Origin: Rathayibacter sp. Leaf185
GTDB lineage: Bacteria; Actinomycetota; Actinomycetes; Actinomycetales; Microbacteriaceae
Reading direction: 5' to 3'
Assembly: GCF_001423885.1 (NCBI RefSeq)
Contig: NZ_LMPP01000003.1
Location: forward strand, 1 to 64,000
Length of the DNA stretch: 64,000 nucleotides
A program made the position numbers and the translations under genes. Under the pieces are notes generated by a model. It was not told where the DNA came from. It did no database searches and saw only the letters and a list, made by a program, of their open reading frames with translations. Below are positions 23,678 through 34,956 of this stretch, in pieces. Position 1 is the first letter of the stretch. Every line of letters begins with the position of its first letter.

Positions 23678-24680
23678 CGAGCGGCCCTCCGTGATCGGAG
23701 AGGGAGCGGCGCAGCCGGTCGACGACCTTCCGGCGCAGTTCGGCGGGCTCGAGCACGAGCACCTCCGGCCCGTAGCCGGCGAGCTCGTCGGCGAGGATGT
23801 CCGGGTCGGTGAAGTGCAGGCGGAGGACGTGCGCCCCCTCCCCCTCGGACTCCGCGCGACGGCCGAGGCGGAGTGCCGCGTCGGAGTCGGCGGTGACCCG
23901 CACGAGAGCGGTGCTGCGCCGGAGGATGTCGTCGAGCTGAGCGAGGGCGGTCGCCGCGTGGTCGCCCTCCTCGATCGGCGCGGTGCGGCCCGTCGAGACG
24001 ACCGGCCCGACGATGCGGGCGAGGAGGAAGGTTCGCGTGCCCTCCGCGGCCTCGTCCCAGGCGTGCAGGTGCCAGCGGCCCTGGTGGTTCACGAGGGCGC
24101 GCGGGTGGACGGTGCGGATCCTCGGCTCGTCGACGCCCGGCTTGAGATAGGGGAAGCGGACGATCTGACCGCGGTCGAGCGCCGTGCTCAGCGGCTCGAA
24201 CGATGCCTCCCGCACGCGGATCGACGGGCTGACTCCGATCACCGGGTCGACGGACTCGACGCCGATCGAGCGCAGCTTGATCAGCGCCCGACGGGACTCG
24301 GCCGACAGCGTGCCCTCGCGCCAGACCGCCCCCGCCAGTCGCAGCAGCGCGACCTCCTCGGGATCGAACGAGATGTCGGCGGGGAGGTCGTAGCTCCGCT
24401 TGGCGATGCGGTAGCGCACCGTCTGCGTGTTGCCGGGGTCGCCCGGCGTGTCCACGGTCTCGATCGGGATGCCGAGCTCGCGCAGATCGTCCTTGTCGCG
24501 CTCGAACTGGCGCTCGAGCGACAGGCGATCGCCGGCCTCGGAGCGCTGCCGGTACCCCTGCACGGTCGAGAGCACGTCGGACTTGGTCAGCCCGTTCTCG
24601 GCGGCGACGAGCGCGAGCACGAGATTGAAGAGACGCTCCTCGGCCGGGATGCGGCTCGAGGACGAGACGTCGGCAGGCAC
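23670..24680 (-). CDS. pafB: WYL-domain transcriptional regulator PafB
   Basis: 336 residues from the GTG of MPADVSSSSRIPAEERL. A GGAGG lies only two bases away, so the ribosome site is not ideal, but any later start would cut into the ERLFNLVLALVAAENGL helix that opens PafB proteins. The winged helix is followed by the WYL domain, here with RFPYLKPG instead of WYL, and WHLHAWDEAAEGTRTF. It partners PafC. It is only 26 bases from the FKBP gene; the pup-proteasome genes expected upstream in mycobacteria are missing. Confidence 0.93.
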   Translation of the reverse strand: MPADVSSSSRIPAEERLFNLVLALVAAENGLTKSDVLSTVQGYRQRSEAGDRLSLERQFERDKDDLRELGIPIETVDTPGDPGNTQTVRYRIAKRSYDLPADISFDPEEVALLRLAGAVWREGTLSAESRRALIKLRSIGVESVDPVIGVSPSIRVREASFEPLSTALDRGQIVRFPYLKPGVDEPRIRTVHPRALVNHQGRWHLHAWDEAAEGTRTFLLARIVGPVVSTGRTAPIEEGDHAATALAQLDDILRRSTALVRVTADSDAALRLGRRAESEGEGAHVLRLHFTDPDILADELAGYGPEVLVLEPAELRRKVVDRLRRSLSDHGGPLDG

Positions 24681-24706
24681 GCCCTCCAGTCTAGGGGCGG
24701 GCCCGA

Positions 24707-25663
24707 TCAGCTGATCGCGAGCACGTCGGCGACGAAGACCAGCGTGGAGCCGGCCGGAATCTTCCCCTGCTCGGTGTCGCCGTAGCCCTCGTCGGGCGGG
24801 ATGATCGCGATGACCTGCGAGCCGACGGGCTGGCCGATCAGCGCCTTCGCGAACCCGGCGATGACGCCGCCCTGAGTGGTCGACCCGTCGGCTGCGGTGA
24901 ACGGGGCCGGTGAGCCCTTCTCCCAGCTGGAGTCGAAGACGGCACCGGTGCTCCAGAGCCAGCCGGTGTAGTGGACGATCACCTGGTCGCCCTCCTGCAC
25001 GACGGGACCGTCGCCCTTCTTGAGCTGCGCGATCTTGAGCTCGGTGGGGGCGTCGCCCGAGGGCTTCGCGAGTCCGGGCGTGCCGTCGTCGCCGAGGGTG
25101 ACCGTGGGGAATCCGTTGGGCGCGGGCTGCGCCTCGCCGTTCGCGCGCGCCAGAGCGGCGCTCTGCACGTCGGCGACGAGCACGAGGGTGTCGTCGGCCG
25201 AGATGCCGAGCTGGGCGGCGGAGTCGCCGAAGCCGTCCTCCGGAGCGATCGCGATCGCGACCCGCGAGCCGACCTTCGCGCAGAGCAGGCCCTCGTTGAG
25301 ACCGACGAGACCTGTGCCTCCGGCGACGAAGCTGGCGGCGCTCGCGCCGTCGTAGGGCGAGGCCTCGAGCACGGAGCCGTCGGCGCCGTTGACGAGGGTG
25401 TAGTCGAGACTGACCAGCTGGCCCTTCTCGATCGGGTCGCCCGACCCCTCGATGAGGGTGCTGACCTGCGTGCTGGGAGCATTGAGCGGCGAGGGCACGG
25501 TCACCTCGGGGGCGGTGCCGAAGTCTCCGGTCGCCGTGACGGCCGAGGACGAGTCGCCCGAGCCGAACGGCGCGTCGCAGTCGGCCGACGACGAGGACGC
25601 GGTGCATCCCGTGAGGGCGGCGACGATGCCGATGCTGGCGATGAGCGCGACAGTCCTGCGCAC
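24707..25663 (-). CDS. Lipoprotein with two FKBP-type peptidyl-prolyl isomerase domains
   Basis: 318 residues, GTG with AGAGGA upstream. A lipoprotein signal ends in the lipobox LTGC (Cys20). The first FKBP-like domain covers about 75-185 and is divergent; the second (about 205-318) has the classical VHYTGWLWSTGAVFDSSW, VIAGFAKALIGQPVGSQ and IIPPDEGYGD. It likely assists folding of exported proteins at the membrane surface. Its lipid would be added through Lgt/Lsp and, in this organism, the Lnt encoded nearby. It stands between trmI and pafB. Confidence 0.92.
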   Translation of the reverse strand: MRRTVALIASIGIVAALTGCTASSSSADCDAPFGSGDSSSAVTATGDFGTAPEVTVPSPLNAPSTQVSTLIEGSGDPIEKGQLVSLDYTLVNGADGSVLEASPYDGASAASFVAGGTGLVGLNEGLLCAKVGSRVAIAIAPEDGFGDSAAQLGISADDTLVLVADVQSAALARANGEAQPAPNGFPTVTLGDDGTPGLAKPSGDAPTELKIAQLKKGDGPVVQEGDQVIVHYTGWLWSTGAVFDSSWEKGSPAPFTAADGSTTQGGVIAGFAKALIGQPVGSQVIAIIPPDEGYGDTEQGKIPAGSTLVFVADVLAIS

Positions 25664-25742
25664 GGGTCCTCTATTCGTCGGGGTGGGAGTGGTGGTGCCC
25701 GAGTGCGAGACGATCGGGAGGGGCCGAGAAGCCGCGATCAGC

Positions 25743-27608
<1,866 letters not shown>

Positions 27609-27680
27609 CTATCCTGGAGCGACGGGGACCGGCGCAGCCTGCGCGCCCCGGACATCGAGCCGAACGCGGAGACCTCACCT

Positions 27681-28541
27681 ATGAACGTCATCAAGGGGAA
27701 CGTCCTGGTCGTGGCCTTCGAGGGCTGGAACGACGCGGGTGACGCCGCCAGCGGAGCAGTGCGCCTGGTCAAGGAGGACGGCGAGTACCTGCCTCTCTTC
27801 GCCGTCGACGCCGAGCAGTACTACGACTTCCAGTACACCCGCCCGATGCTCTCGATCGGCGAGGACGGCCGCAGGACGCTCTCCTGGCCCGGCACCCAGA
27901 TCTTCGGCCCGGCCGACACCTCCGTCGACGCCGAGAGCGCCCTCTACGTGATGATCGGCACGGAGCCGTCGCGCAGCTGGAAGAGCTTCGCCGCCGAGGT
28001 CGTCGACGCGATGCTGGCGATCGACATCTCGACGGTCGTGTTCCTCGGCGCGATGCTGGCGGACGTGCCGCACACCCGGCCGATCTCGATCTTCGCCTCG
28101 AGCGAGAACGCCGAGCTGCGGACCGAATTCGAGCTGGAGCGCTCGAGCTACGAGGGTCCGGTCGGGATCCTCAGCGTCATCGGCGAGGCCGCGGCGAAGG
28201 TGGGGATCCCGGCCGTCTCGATCTGGGCCTCCGTGCCGCACTACGTGCACAACGCGCCGTCACCCAAGGCGATGCTCGCGCTGCTCGAGAAGCTCGAAGA
28301 GGTCGTCGGTCTGGCGATCCCCCGCGGCGATCTCGTCGAGGAGGCGGAGGAGTGGGAGCACGGCATCGACGCGCTCGCCGCCGACGACGAGGAGATGGCC
28401 GCCTACATCGCCCAGCTGGAGCAGGCGCGCGACACCGTCGACTCCCCCGAGGCGAGCGGCGAGGCGATCGCGCAGGAGTTCGAGCGCTACCTCCGCCGAC
28501 GCGGCGACGGGCGCTCCGGCGAGGAGCCCTGGCGCTCCTGA
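27681..28541 (+). CDS. PAC2 (proteasome assembly chaperone)-family protein
   Basis: 286 residues, ATG with GGAG upstream; the upstream frame is not conserved. VLVVAFEGWNDAGDAASGAV opens the PAC2 fold, with TVVFLGAMLADVPHTRPI and GIPAVSIWASVPHYVHNAPSPKA further on. The C-terminal 60 residues form a helical, acidic tail. The bacterial members are near proteasome loci in mycobacteria (Rv2125) but their role is unproven, and this window has no proteasome genes. It is divergent from the HAD-trmI operon. Confidence 0.9.
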   Translation: MNVIKGNVLVVAFEGWNDAGDAASGAVRLVKEDGEYLPLFAVDAEQYYDFQYTRPMLSIGEDGRRTLSWPGTQIFGPADTSVDAESALYVMIGTEPSRSWKSFAAEVVDAMLAIDISTVVFLGAMLADVPHTRPISIFASSENAELRTEFELERSSYEGPVGILSVIGEAAAKVGIPAVSIWASVPHYVHNAPSPKAMLALLEKLEEVVGLAIPRGDLVEEAEEWEHGIDALAADDEEMAAYIAQLEQARDTVDSPEASGEAIAQEFERYLRRRGDGRSGEEPWRS

Positions 28542-28568
28542 CGGCCCGTCGCTCCCGTCGGGACGGGT

Positions 28569-28606
28569 CGGCTCCGCTCAGGCGGGACGGAGCGGCTCCG
28601 CTCAGG
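28569..28606. terminator. Hairpin with direct repeat between PAC2 and mshC
   Basis: GCTCCG (28571-28576) pairs with CGGAGC (28588-28593). A 14-base direct repeat CGGCTCCGCTCAGG occurs at 28569-28582 and 28593-28606, the second copy covering the mshC stop. Located between convergent genes, it could act in both directions. Confidence 0.45.
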
Positions 28607-29849
28607 AGAGCCTGATGCCGAGAAGGGCGTCGACCGCGTCGCGCAGAAGCGCTGGATCGTCGACTCCCGCGGCGGTCGCTTCATCGACGACAGCAAGTGC
28701 GGACGGGGTGTCGAGATCGTCGGCCAGGGCGGCACGGATGCTCGCGAGGGTCTCGAGGGCCGAGACCGGCCCCCGACGCTCGAGCGACGTCTCCCACCGG
28801 GCGAGACGCTCGACCGCGTTCGGCAGATCATCGGCGAGCCACTCCCAGTCGGAGCGGTAGTGGTGGGCGAGCAGGGCGAGCCGGATCGCGCGCGGGTCGG
28901 CGCCCTCGGCTCGGAGTCTCGACACCAGGACGAGATTCCCGAGCGACTTGCTCATCTTCTCGCCCTCGAATGCGACCATCCCGGCGTGCGCGTAGGCGCC
29001 CGCGAGCGGTCGGCCCGACAGGGAGGAGGCGTGGGCGGCACTGAACTCGTGGTGCGGGAAGACGAGGTCGCTGCCCCCGCCCTGCACGGTGAAGTCGGCG
29101 CCGAGGCGGTCGAGCGCGATCACGGAGCACTCGATGTGCCAGCCGGGGCGACCACGACCGACCGGTGAGTCCCACGCGGGCTCCCCCGCGCGCTCGGCAC
29201 GCCAGAGCAGCGGATCGAGCGGGTCGCGCTTCCCGGGGCGGTCGGGGTCGCCGCCGCGTTGGGCGAAGAGGCGCGTCATCGTCTCGCGGTCGAGCCGGCT
29301 CTCGGAGCCGAGGTGCCACACCTGGGTCTCGGCGGCGGCGATGTCGTAGTAGACGTCCTCGCCTCCGTCGACCGAGGCGTCGGGAGTCGGGACGCGGTAG
29401 GCGACGCCCTCGCGCTCGAGTCGGGCGACCGCCTCCGCGATCGGCTCGATCGACTCGGTGACGCCGACGTAGTGGGCCGGAGGCAGGATGCGCAGCGCGG
29501 CCATGTCGCCGCGGAACAGCTCCACCTGCTGCTCGGCGAGCTCGCGCCAGTCCACTCCGGTGGCCGCGGCACGCTCGAGGAGCGGGTCGTCGACGTCGGT
29601 GACGTTCTGCGCGTACTCGACCGTGCTGCCGGCGTCGAGCCAGACCCGCTGGAGGGTGTCGAAGGCGAGGTAGGTGGAGGCGTGGCCGAGGTGCGTCGCG
29701 TCGTACGGCGTGATGCCGCAGACGTAGAGACGGGCGACGCCCTCGACGCCGGCCGCCTCGACGAGTCCGCCGGTGGAGGTGTCATGGAGGCGGGGAGCGC
29801 TGCCCCGCCCCGGGAGGACGGGAACGGCCGCGGTGGTCCAGGCGCGCAT
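28602..29849 (-). CDS. mshC: Cysteine:1D-myo-inosityl 2-amino-2-deoxy-glucopyranoside ligase
   Basis: 415 residues, a cysteinyl-tRNA synthetase-like fold with zinc-binding Cys44 in [28 protein letters not shown] and the KMSKSLGN loop. Length and the missing anticodon domain identify MshC, which couples Cys to GlcN-inositol in mycothiol synthesis. It shows that the organism uses mycothiol as its low-molecular-weight thiol. The ATG follows directly on the uppP stop, so the two share a transcript. Confidence 0.96.
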   Translation of the reverse strand: MRAWTTAAVPVLPGRGSAPRLHDTSTGGLVEAAGVEGVARLYVCGITPYDATHLGHASTYLAFDTLQRVWLDAGSTVEYAQNVTDVDDPLLERAAATGVDWRELAEQQVELFRGDMAALRILPPAHYVGVTESIEPIAEAVARLEREGVAYRVPTPDASVDGGEDVYYDIAAAETQVWHLGSESRLDRETMTRLFAQRGGDPDRPGKRDPLDPLLWRAERAGEPAWDSPVGRGRPGWHIECSVIALDRLGADFTVQGGGSDLVFPHHEFSAAHASSLSGRPLAGAYAHAGMVAFEGEKMSKSLGNLVLVSRLRAEGADPRAIRLALLAHHYRSDWEWLADDLPNAVERLARWETSLERRGPVSALETLASIRAALADDLDTPSALAVVDEATAAGVDDPALLRDAVDALLGIRLS

Positions 29850-30698
29850 CTAGGCGGCGATGGCGCCGGTGCCCAGCGCGATCATGAGGACGACGCCGAG
29901 CAGGATGCGGTAGATCACGAAGGGCAGGAAGCTGCGTCGCGAGATGTAGCCCATGAAGAACGCGATCACGACGAAGCCGACGACGAAGGCGACGATCGTC
30001 GCGACCAGGGTCTCGAGCCCGCCGACCTGGATCTGGTTGGGCAGGATCTCGGGATCGCTGAGGCTCTTGTAGAGCTGGTAGAGCCCGCTGCCGAAGACGG
30101 CGGGGATCGCGAGGAGGAACGAGTAGCGGGCCGCGGCCTTTCGCTCGTAACCCATGAAGAGGCCGGCGGTGATGGTGCCGCCCGACCGCGAGACGCCGGG
30201 GACGAGGGCGAGGGCCTGCGCTCCTCCGTAGATGAGGCCGTCGCGGACGTTGAGATCGCGCAGGCGGCGCTTCTTCGCGCCGACCGCGTCGGCGATGCCG
30301 AGCAGGATGCCGAAGACGATGAGGGTCGTCGCGACCACCCAGAGCGAGCGGAGGGTGGTCTCGATCGCGTCCTGGAAGATCAGGCCGAGGACGATGATCG
30401 GGATGCTGCCGATGATGATGAGCCAGCCCATGCGGGCGTTGGCGTCGGTGCGCGGAACCCTGCCGACGAGAGACCGGCACCAGTTCGACACGATCTTCAC
30501 GATGTCGCGCCAGAAGTAGATGATGACCGCGGTCTCGGTGCCCAACTGCGTGATGGCGGTGAACGCAGCTCCTGTGTCCCGACCGTCGAGGCCCGGCAGC
30601 AGTTCGCTGACGATCCGCAGGTGGGCGCTGGAGGAGATGGGGAGGAATTCGGTCAGACCCTGGACGAGTCCCAGGATCAGAGCGTCGAGCAGGCCCAT
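29850..30698 (-). CDS. uppP: Undecaprenyl-diphosphatase UppP (BacA)
   Basis: 282 residues, mostly membrane. The two active-site loops are present: [16 protein letters not shown] near residue 15 and [13 protein letters not shown] near 175. It dephosphorylates undecaprenyl diphosphate to recycle the peptidoglycan lipid carrier and confers bacitracin tolerance. Directly abuts mshC; 69 bases separate it from the M20 peptidase upstream. Confidence 0.96.
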   Translation of the reverse strand: MGLLDALILGLVQGLTEFLPISSSAHLRIVSELLPGLDGRDTGAAFTAITQLGTETAVIIYFWRDIVKIVSNWCRSLVGRVPRTDANARMGWLIIIGSIPIIVLGLIFQDAIETTLRSLWVVATTLIVFGILLGIADAVGAKKRRLRDLNVRDGLIYGGAQALALVPGVSRSGGTITAGLFMGYERKAAARYSFLLAIPAVFGSGLYQLYKSLSDPEILPNQIQVGGLETLVATIVAFVVGFVVIAFFMGYISRRSFLPFVIYRILLGVVLMIALGTGAIAA

Positions 30699-30767
30699 GC
30701 GTCACTTTCGAGGAGGGGCTGGGGCGTCGTCGGCCAGCAGGCGGTCGGTGGCGGGTCGGATCTGACC

Positions 30768-32102
30768 TCAGGATCGCAGGAGGAGATCGGTCAGGACCTT
30801 CCTGCCAAACACTAGTGCGTCGAGTGGGACCCGCTCATCGACCCCGTGGAACAGCGCGGGGAAGTCCAGCGAGCCCGGGAGCTGCAGTGGAGCGAAGCCG
30901 TATCCGGTGATCCCGAGCAGCGAGAGCGCCTTGTTGTCGGTGCCTCCGGAGAGCAGGTACGGCAGCACCTCGGCGTCGGGATCGAAGCGACGGAGCGACG
31001 CGGCCATGCTCTCGACGAGGGGGCCGGCGAAGGGGACCTCGAGCCCGATGTCGCGGTGCTGCACGAGGATCTCGACGTGCTCGCCCGCGAGGACCTTGAT
31101 GCGCTCGAGCACCGAGTCCTCCTCCCCCGGCAGCACGCGGACGTCGATCGTCGCCTCCGCCGTGTCGGGGATGACGTTCGCCTTGTAGCCGGCGGAGAGC
31201 ATGGACGGGTTCGCCGTGGTGCGCAGGGTGGCCGCGATGAAGCGCGAGGCCGTCCCGGTGGCGAGAGCGAGCTCCTCCGGAGTGCTGCGCTGGGGGTCGT
31301 GGCCGAGGATGCGGGCGACCTCGTCGAGTAGCTGACGGGTGGTGTCGGTGAGGCGGGTGGGCCACTCCTCGCTGCCGATGCGCGCGATCGCCTCGGCGAG
31401 GCGGGTGACCGGGTTCTCCCGGTTGATCTGCGAGCCGTGACCCGCGGTGCCGTGCGCGCGGAGGGTCAGCCACATCAGCGCCTTCTCGCCGGTCTGCACG
31501 AGGTAGGCGCGCTTGCCGCCCAGCTCGATCGAGTAGCCGCCGACCTCGCTGATGGCCTCGGTGGCGCCGGCGAACAGCTCGGGCTGCGTCTTCACGAGGT
31601 GCGCGGAGCCGCGGACTCCTCCCGCCTCCTCGTCGGCGAAGAAGGCCACGACGAGATCGCGGGAGGGCTTGCGTCCGGAGCCGAGGATGTCGCCCAGGGA
31701 GGCGAGGATCATCGCGTCCATGTTCTTCATGTCGACGGCACCGCGGCCCCAGAGCATGCCGTCCTTGATCACGCCGCCGAACGGATCGACGCTCCAGTTG
31801 TCGGCGATCGCGGGGACCACGTCGAGGTGGCCGTGCACGACCAGGGCGCCGCGCTCGCGGTCCTCCCCGGCGACGCGCGCGACGACGCTGGTGCGGCCGG
31901 GGTCGGAGTCGACCAGCACGGGTTCGAGGCCGAGATCGCGCAGGCGAGCGGCCACGTACTCGGCGGCGTCGCGCTCGGGCTCGGCCTTCCCGTCTCCGTA
32001 GTTGCTCGTGTCGAAGCGGATGAGGTCGCGCGCGATGAGCGCGGTCTCGTCGAGGGTGGACTCGTCGAGCTCGGGCAGGTCGTCGCGGTGGGGCGTCGTC
32101 AT
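30768..32102 (-). CDS. M20-family metallopeptidase
   Basis: 444 residues from the ATG of MTTPHRDDLP; ten more codons are possible but not needed. Zinc ligands are in VVHGHLDVVP, GRGAVDMKN and FFADEEAGG (Glu-Glu general base), with the dimerisation 'lid' domain about 190-330 and a last His in FPALFHGVDE. M20 enzymes hydrolyse small peptides or N-acyl amino acids; Arg-/Asp-/Gly-rich specificity cannot be read. No signal peptide. It is upstream of uppP-mshC on the same strand. Confidence 0.92.
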   Translation of the reverse strand: MTTPHRDDLPELDESTLDETALIARDLIRFDTSNYGDGKAEPERDAAEYVAARLRDLGLEPVLVDSDPGRTSVVARVAGEDRERGALVVHGHLDVVPAIADNWSVDPFGGVIKDGMLWGRGAVDMKNMDAMILASLGDILGSGRKPSRDLVVAFFADEEAGGVRGSAHLVKTQPELFAGATEAISEVGGYSIELGGKRAYLVQTGEKALMWLTLRAHGTAGHGSQINRENPVTRLAEAIARIGSEEWPTRLTDTTRQLLDEVARILGHDPQRSTPEELALATGTASRFIAATLRTTANPSMLSAGYKANVIPDTAEATIDVRVLPGEEDSVLERIKVLAGEHVEILVQHRDIGLEVPFAGPLVESMAASLRRFDPDAEVLPYLLSGGTDNKALSLLGITGYGFAPLQLPGSLDFPALFHGVDERVPLDALVFGRKVLTDLLLRS

Positions 32103-32217
32103 GCGAGCAACGGTACCGCGGGGGTCGGACACGGGTGCCCACCCGGTGGCGTACGAGCCTCTCGAACCGTGCTAATGTCTTCTTCGGCCGCGGAAACGCA
32201 GGCCGGAAACAACACTC

Positions 32218-32302
32218 GTCCGGGTGGCGGAAATGGCAGACGCGCTAGCTTGAGGTGCTAGTGCCCGTATAGGGCGTGGGGGTTCAAGTCCCCCCTCGGA
32301 CA
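32218..32302 (+). tRNA. tRNA-Leu (GAG)
   Basis: The acceptor stem GTCCGGG pairs with CTCGGAC (one G-T). The anticodon stem CTAGC/GCTAG closes the loop TTGAGGT, giving anticodon GAG, which reads CUC and CUU leucine codons. A long variable arm (GCCC/GGGC) and a five-pair GGGGG/CCCCC T-stem with TTCAAGT loop confirm a class II tRNA. The 3' end after discriminator A is CCG, so the full CCA is not encoded. Confidence 0.96.
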
Positions 32303-32310
32303 CCGATCAG

Positions 32311-32344
32311 AACCCCCGCATCTTCGTGAGAAGGTGCGGGGGTT
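32311..32344 (+). terminator. Terminator of tRNA-Leu
   Basis: AACCCCCGCA pairs with TGCGGGGGTT, with an inner CTTC-GTGA-GAAG stem; followed by CTTCTCGTTC. Starts 9 bases after the tRNA. Confidence 0.85.
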
Positions 32345-32449
32345 CTTCTCGTTCAACCGCTCACCCGCCTTCCCTTTCAAAACCGAAGACCGCTAGGGTT
32401 CTGATCGCACCGACCGGTGCTCCACTCAACGACGAGTAAGGACTCCTCC

Positions 32450-33748
32450 GTGTCATCCTTCCCCTCTGCCCGGCGCACGCGCCTGGGCCTGCTCTCGCTG
32501 CTCGCCGCCTCCGCGCTCGCGGCGGGAGGCGTCGTCGCCGCCGGGTCCGCCTCCGCAGCCACGGGCTCCGACTGCGTCCGCGCGCTGCCGACGGGCGACT
32601 CCACGGTCGCCGTGGCCTTCAGAGGGACGAGCTACGACGTGCTCGTGCACGTCCCCGACGTCGACGGCGCCCTACCTCTGGTGCTCGACCTGCACGGGTC
32701 CAACAGCAACGGAGGCGTCCAGGCCGGCATCTCGGACCTCGCATCGGTCTCCGACACCGACGGGTTCATCGTCGCGAACCCGACGGGGGCGATCGAGTTC
32801 GAGAAGACTCTCGAGGACGGCAACTGGGCCTGGAACGTCCCGGGCGTGCCCCTCACCTCCGGCACGTTCCCTCCCGAGGGGTCGCGCGATGACGTGGCCT
32901 TCCTCTCCACCGTCGTCGAGACGCTGTCCGCTCAGGGCTGCGTCGACTCCGGCAGCGTCTTCGCGACCGGGTTCTCGGGCGGGGGGCGGATGGCCTCTGC
33001 ACTGGCCTGCACGCGCGCCGACCTCTTCGCCGCCGTGGCCCCCGTGGCGGGCCTGCGGGCAGGACGCGCCGACCTCGACGACCTGACGACCATCGAGGCG
33101 GGCTCGTGCGCACCGAGCCGACCGGTATCGGTGCTGACCTTCCACGGCACCGCGGACGCAGTGAACCCGTTCGACGGCAATGCGGACCCGCGGTGGGGCT
33201 ACAGCGTCGCCACGGCGACCGCGGGGTGGGCCGGTCTCGACGACTGCGAGGGCGAGCCGGTCACCACGGCCGTCAACGCGGAGGTCGGCCGGGCAGTCCT
33301 CGCCGACTGCGCCGACGGGACGAGTGTCGAGGCCTACGCGATCGAGGGCGGCGGCCACACCTGGCCCGGGACGGCCGTCGATCTCGAGGCCTCGGGCCTG
33401 GGCGTCGTGAACCGCAGCATCAGCGCCTCCTCGATCATGTGGGACTTCTTCGCGGCCCACGCGCGGTCGGCGGAGCCGACTCCGGAGCCCACGGCCACCG
33501 CGACTCCCGAGCCGACTGCTACCCCTGAGCCGACGACTTCCCCTGAGCCGACGACGACTTCCGTGCCGACGGCGACCGCTCAGCCCTCGTCATCGCCGAC
33601 GGTCGCGCCCGCTCCTGCAGCGGGTGCCGGGCCGCATGGCGGCGTGCTGGCCGCGACCGGCGCCTCGGCTGCTCTGCCTGTCGGGACGGCGGCGATGCTG
33701 CTCGCCGCCGGAGGCGTGCTGCTCCTGGCCCGGAGGCGTCGCGCCTGA
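32450..33748 (+). CDS. Secreted PHB-depolymerase-like esterase with LAATG cell-wall anchor
   Basis: 432 residues from a GTG with AAGGA six bases upstream. A signal peptide (Arg-rich start, hydrophobic core, cleavage near ASA/A at about 36) leads to an alpha/beta hydrolase related to LpqC/polyhydroxybutyrate depolymerase: LVLDLHGSNSNG, nucleophile Ser176 in TGFSGGG, Asp in FHGTADAVNPF, His in GGGHTWPG. Residues about 345-390 are a Pro/Thr/Glu-rich spacer with TPEPT repeats. The end is LAATG (400-404), a hydrophobic helix and RRRRA, i.e. a sortase E-type LAxTG signal. It likely hydrolyses polymer esters such as feruloyl or PHB-like esters at the cell surface. Confidence 0.88.
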   Translation: MSSFPSARRTRLGLLSLLAASALAAGGVVAAGSASAATGSDCVRALPTGDSTVAVAFRGTSYDVLVHVPDVDGALPLVLDLHGSNSNGGVQAGISDLASVSDTDGFIVANPTGAIEFEKTLEDGNWAWNVPGVPLTSGTFPPEGSRDDVAFLSTVVETLSAQGCVDSGSVFATGFSGGGRMASALACTRADLFAAVAPVAGLRAGRADLDDLTTIEAGSCAPSRPVSVLTFHGTADAVNPFDGNADPRWGYSVATATAGWAGLDDCEGEPVTTAVNAEVGRAVLADCADGTSVEAYAIEGGGHTWPGTAVDLEASGLGVVNRSISASSIMWDFFAAHARSAEPTPEPTATATPEPTATPEPTTSPEPTTTSVPTATAQPSSSPTVAPAPAAGAGPHGGVLAATGASAALPVGTAAMLLAAGGVLLLARRRRA

Positions 33749-33763
33749 CCTGCCCGACGTCGC

Positions 33764-33824
33764 GGGAACCGGATCCTCGCGAGACACCGCTGCGACAGTG
33801 GCGTCTCGCCGAGAACCGGTTCCC
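33764..33824. terminator. Long hairpin between esterase and LLM genes
   Basis: GGGAACCGG (33764-33772) pairs with CCGGTTCCC (33816-33824), extended inside by CTCGCGAGAC with GTCTCGCCGAG. It sits between convergent genes and could end both transcripts. Confidence 0.7.
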
Positions 33825-33831
33825 CGGGCAG

Positions 33832-34869
33832 TCAGGAGGCGGGTGTCAGCGCCGCCGACGACCAGCCGAGCGCCGGCGCGATCGAGTCGGCGACGGTCTG
33901 CAGCAGGCGGGCGTTGTACTCGACGCCCAACTGGTTGGGGACGGTGAGCAGGAGGGTGTCGGCCTCCTGGACCGCGACGTCTGCGGCGAGCTCGGCCGCG
34001 ATGACGTCGGGCTCACCGGTGTAGCTGCGTCCGAACCGCGCGCGGACACCCTCGAGGGACGCGACCTGATCGCGCTCACCGCGGCCGCCGAAGTAGAGGC
34101 GGTCGAGGTCGCTGGTGATCGGGAGCACGCTGCGCGAGACCGAGACCCGCGGCGTGCGCTCCCAGCCCGTGCCGGCCCATGCCGTGCGGTACTCGCGGAT
34201 CTGACGGGCCTGCAGCTCGTCGAAGGGGATCCCCTCCTCTTCGAGGAGCAGCGTGGAGGACTGGAGGTTCATGCCCTGCTCCGCCGCCCAGCGCGCGGTC
34301 GCGAAGCTGCCGGCACCCCACCAGATGCGATCCTCGAGCCCCGGCGAGCGCGGCTCGATCGCGAGCGGGATCGACTGGCGGGTCATCGCCGGGTCCGACT
34401 GGGCGACAGGAGCGCCGGCGAGAGCCTCGCGGAAGAGCTGAACCTTGCGGCGGGCGAGGTCGGCATCGGTCATGCCCTCCGGAACGGCGTAGCCGAAGGC
34501 CTCGGAGCCTCGGAGCGCGGTCTCGGGCGATCCCCGGCTCACGCCGAGCTCGAGCCTGCCGCCCGAGATGAGGTCGGTGGCCGCCGCCTCCTCCGCCATG
34601 TAGAGGGGGTTCTCGTAGCGCATGTCGATGACGCCCGTGCCGATCTCGATCCGGCGGGTGCGCGCGGCGATGGCCGAGAGGAGGGGGAAGGGCGAGGCCA
34701 GCTGCGGGGCGAAGTGGTGCACGCGGACGTACGCGCCGTCGATGCCGATCTCCTCCGCCGCCTCGGCGAGCTCGATCGTCTGGAGCAGGACGTCGCGCGC
34801 GGTGTGCGTCAGCGAGCCCTGCACCGCCTGGTAGTGACCGAAGGAGAGGAAGCCGATGCGCGAGACCAT
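33832..34869 (-). CDS. LLM-class (luciferase-like) flavin-dependent oxidoreductase
   Basis: 345 residues, ATG. Bacterial luciferase-like TIM barrel: RIGFLSFGHYQAVQGS, GIDGAYVRVHHFAPQLASPF, IEIGTGVIDMRYENPLYMAEE and LELGVSRGSPE. It probably uses FMN or F420 for oxidation of an organic compound, but the group is too diverse to name a substrate. Stands alone between a terminator and the SIMPL gene. Confidence 0.88.
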   Translation of the reverse strand: MVSRIGFLSFGHYQAVQGSLTHTARDVLLQTIELAEAAEEIGIDGAYVRVHHFAPQLASPFPLLSAIAARTRRIEIGTGVIDMRYENPLYMAEEAAATDLISGGRLELGVSRGSPETALRGSEAFGYAVPEGMTDADLARRKVQLFREALAGAPVAQSDPAMTRQSIPLAIEPRSPGLEDRIWWGAGSFATARWAAEQGMNLQSSTLLLEEEGIPFDELQARQIREYRTAWAGTGWERTPRVSVSRSVLPITSDLDRLYFGGRGERDQVASLEGVRARFGRSYTGEPDVIAAELAADVAVQEADTLLLTVPNQLGVEYNARLLQTVADSIAPALGWSSAALTPAS

Positions 34870-34956
34870 GCTCTCCTCAGCGTCGGCGCGGCCGGTGCTA
34901 TTCCCGGTGGAGCTCCTCCCGACGATCGAACCGAGCGACCCGTTCGGACGAGGCGC

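Noticed and set aside
33480-33620. Tandem TPEPT-coding repeats as a CRISPR or satellite
   Set aside because: They are in frame within the Pro/Thr spacer of the anchored esterase and too short and irregular for a CRISPR array.
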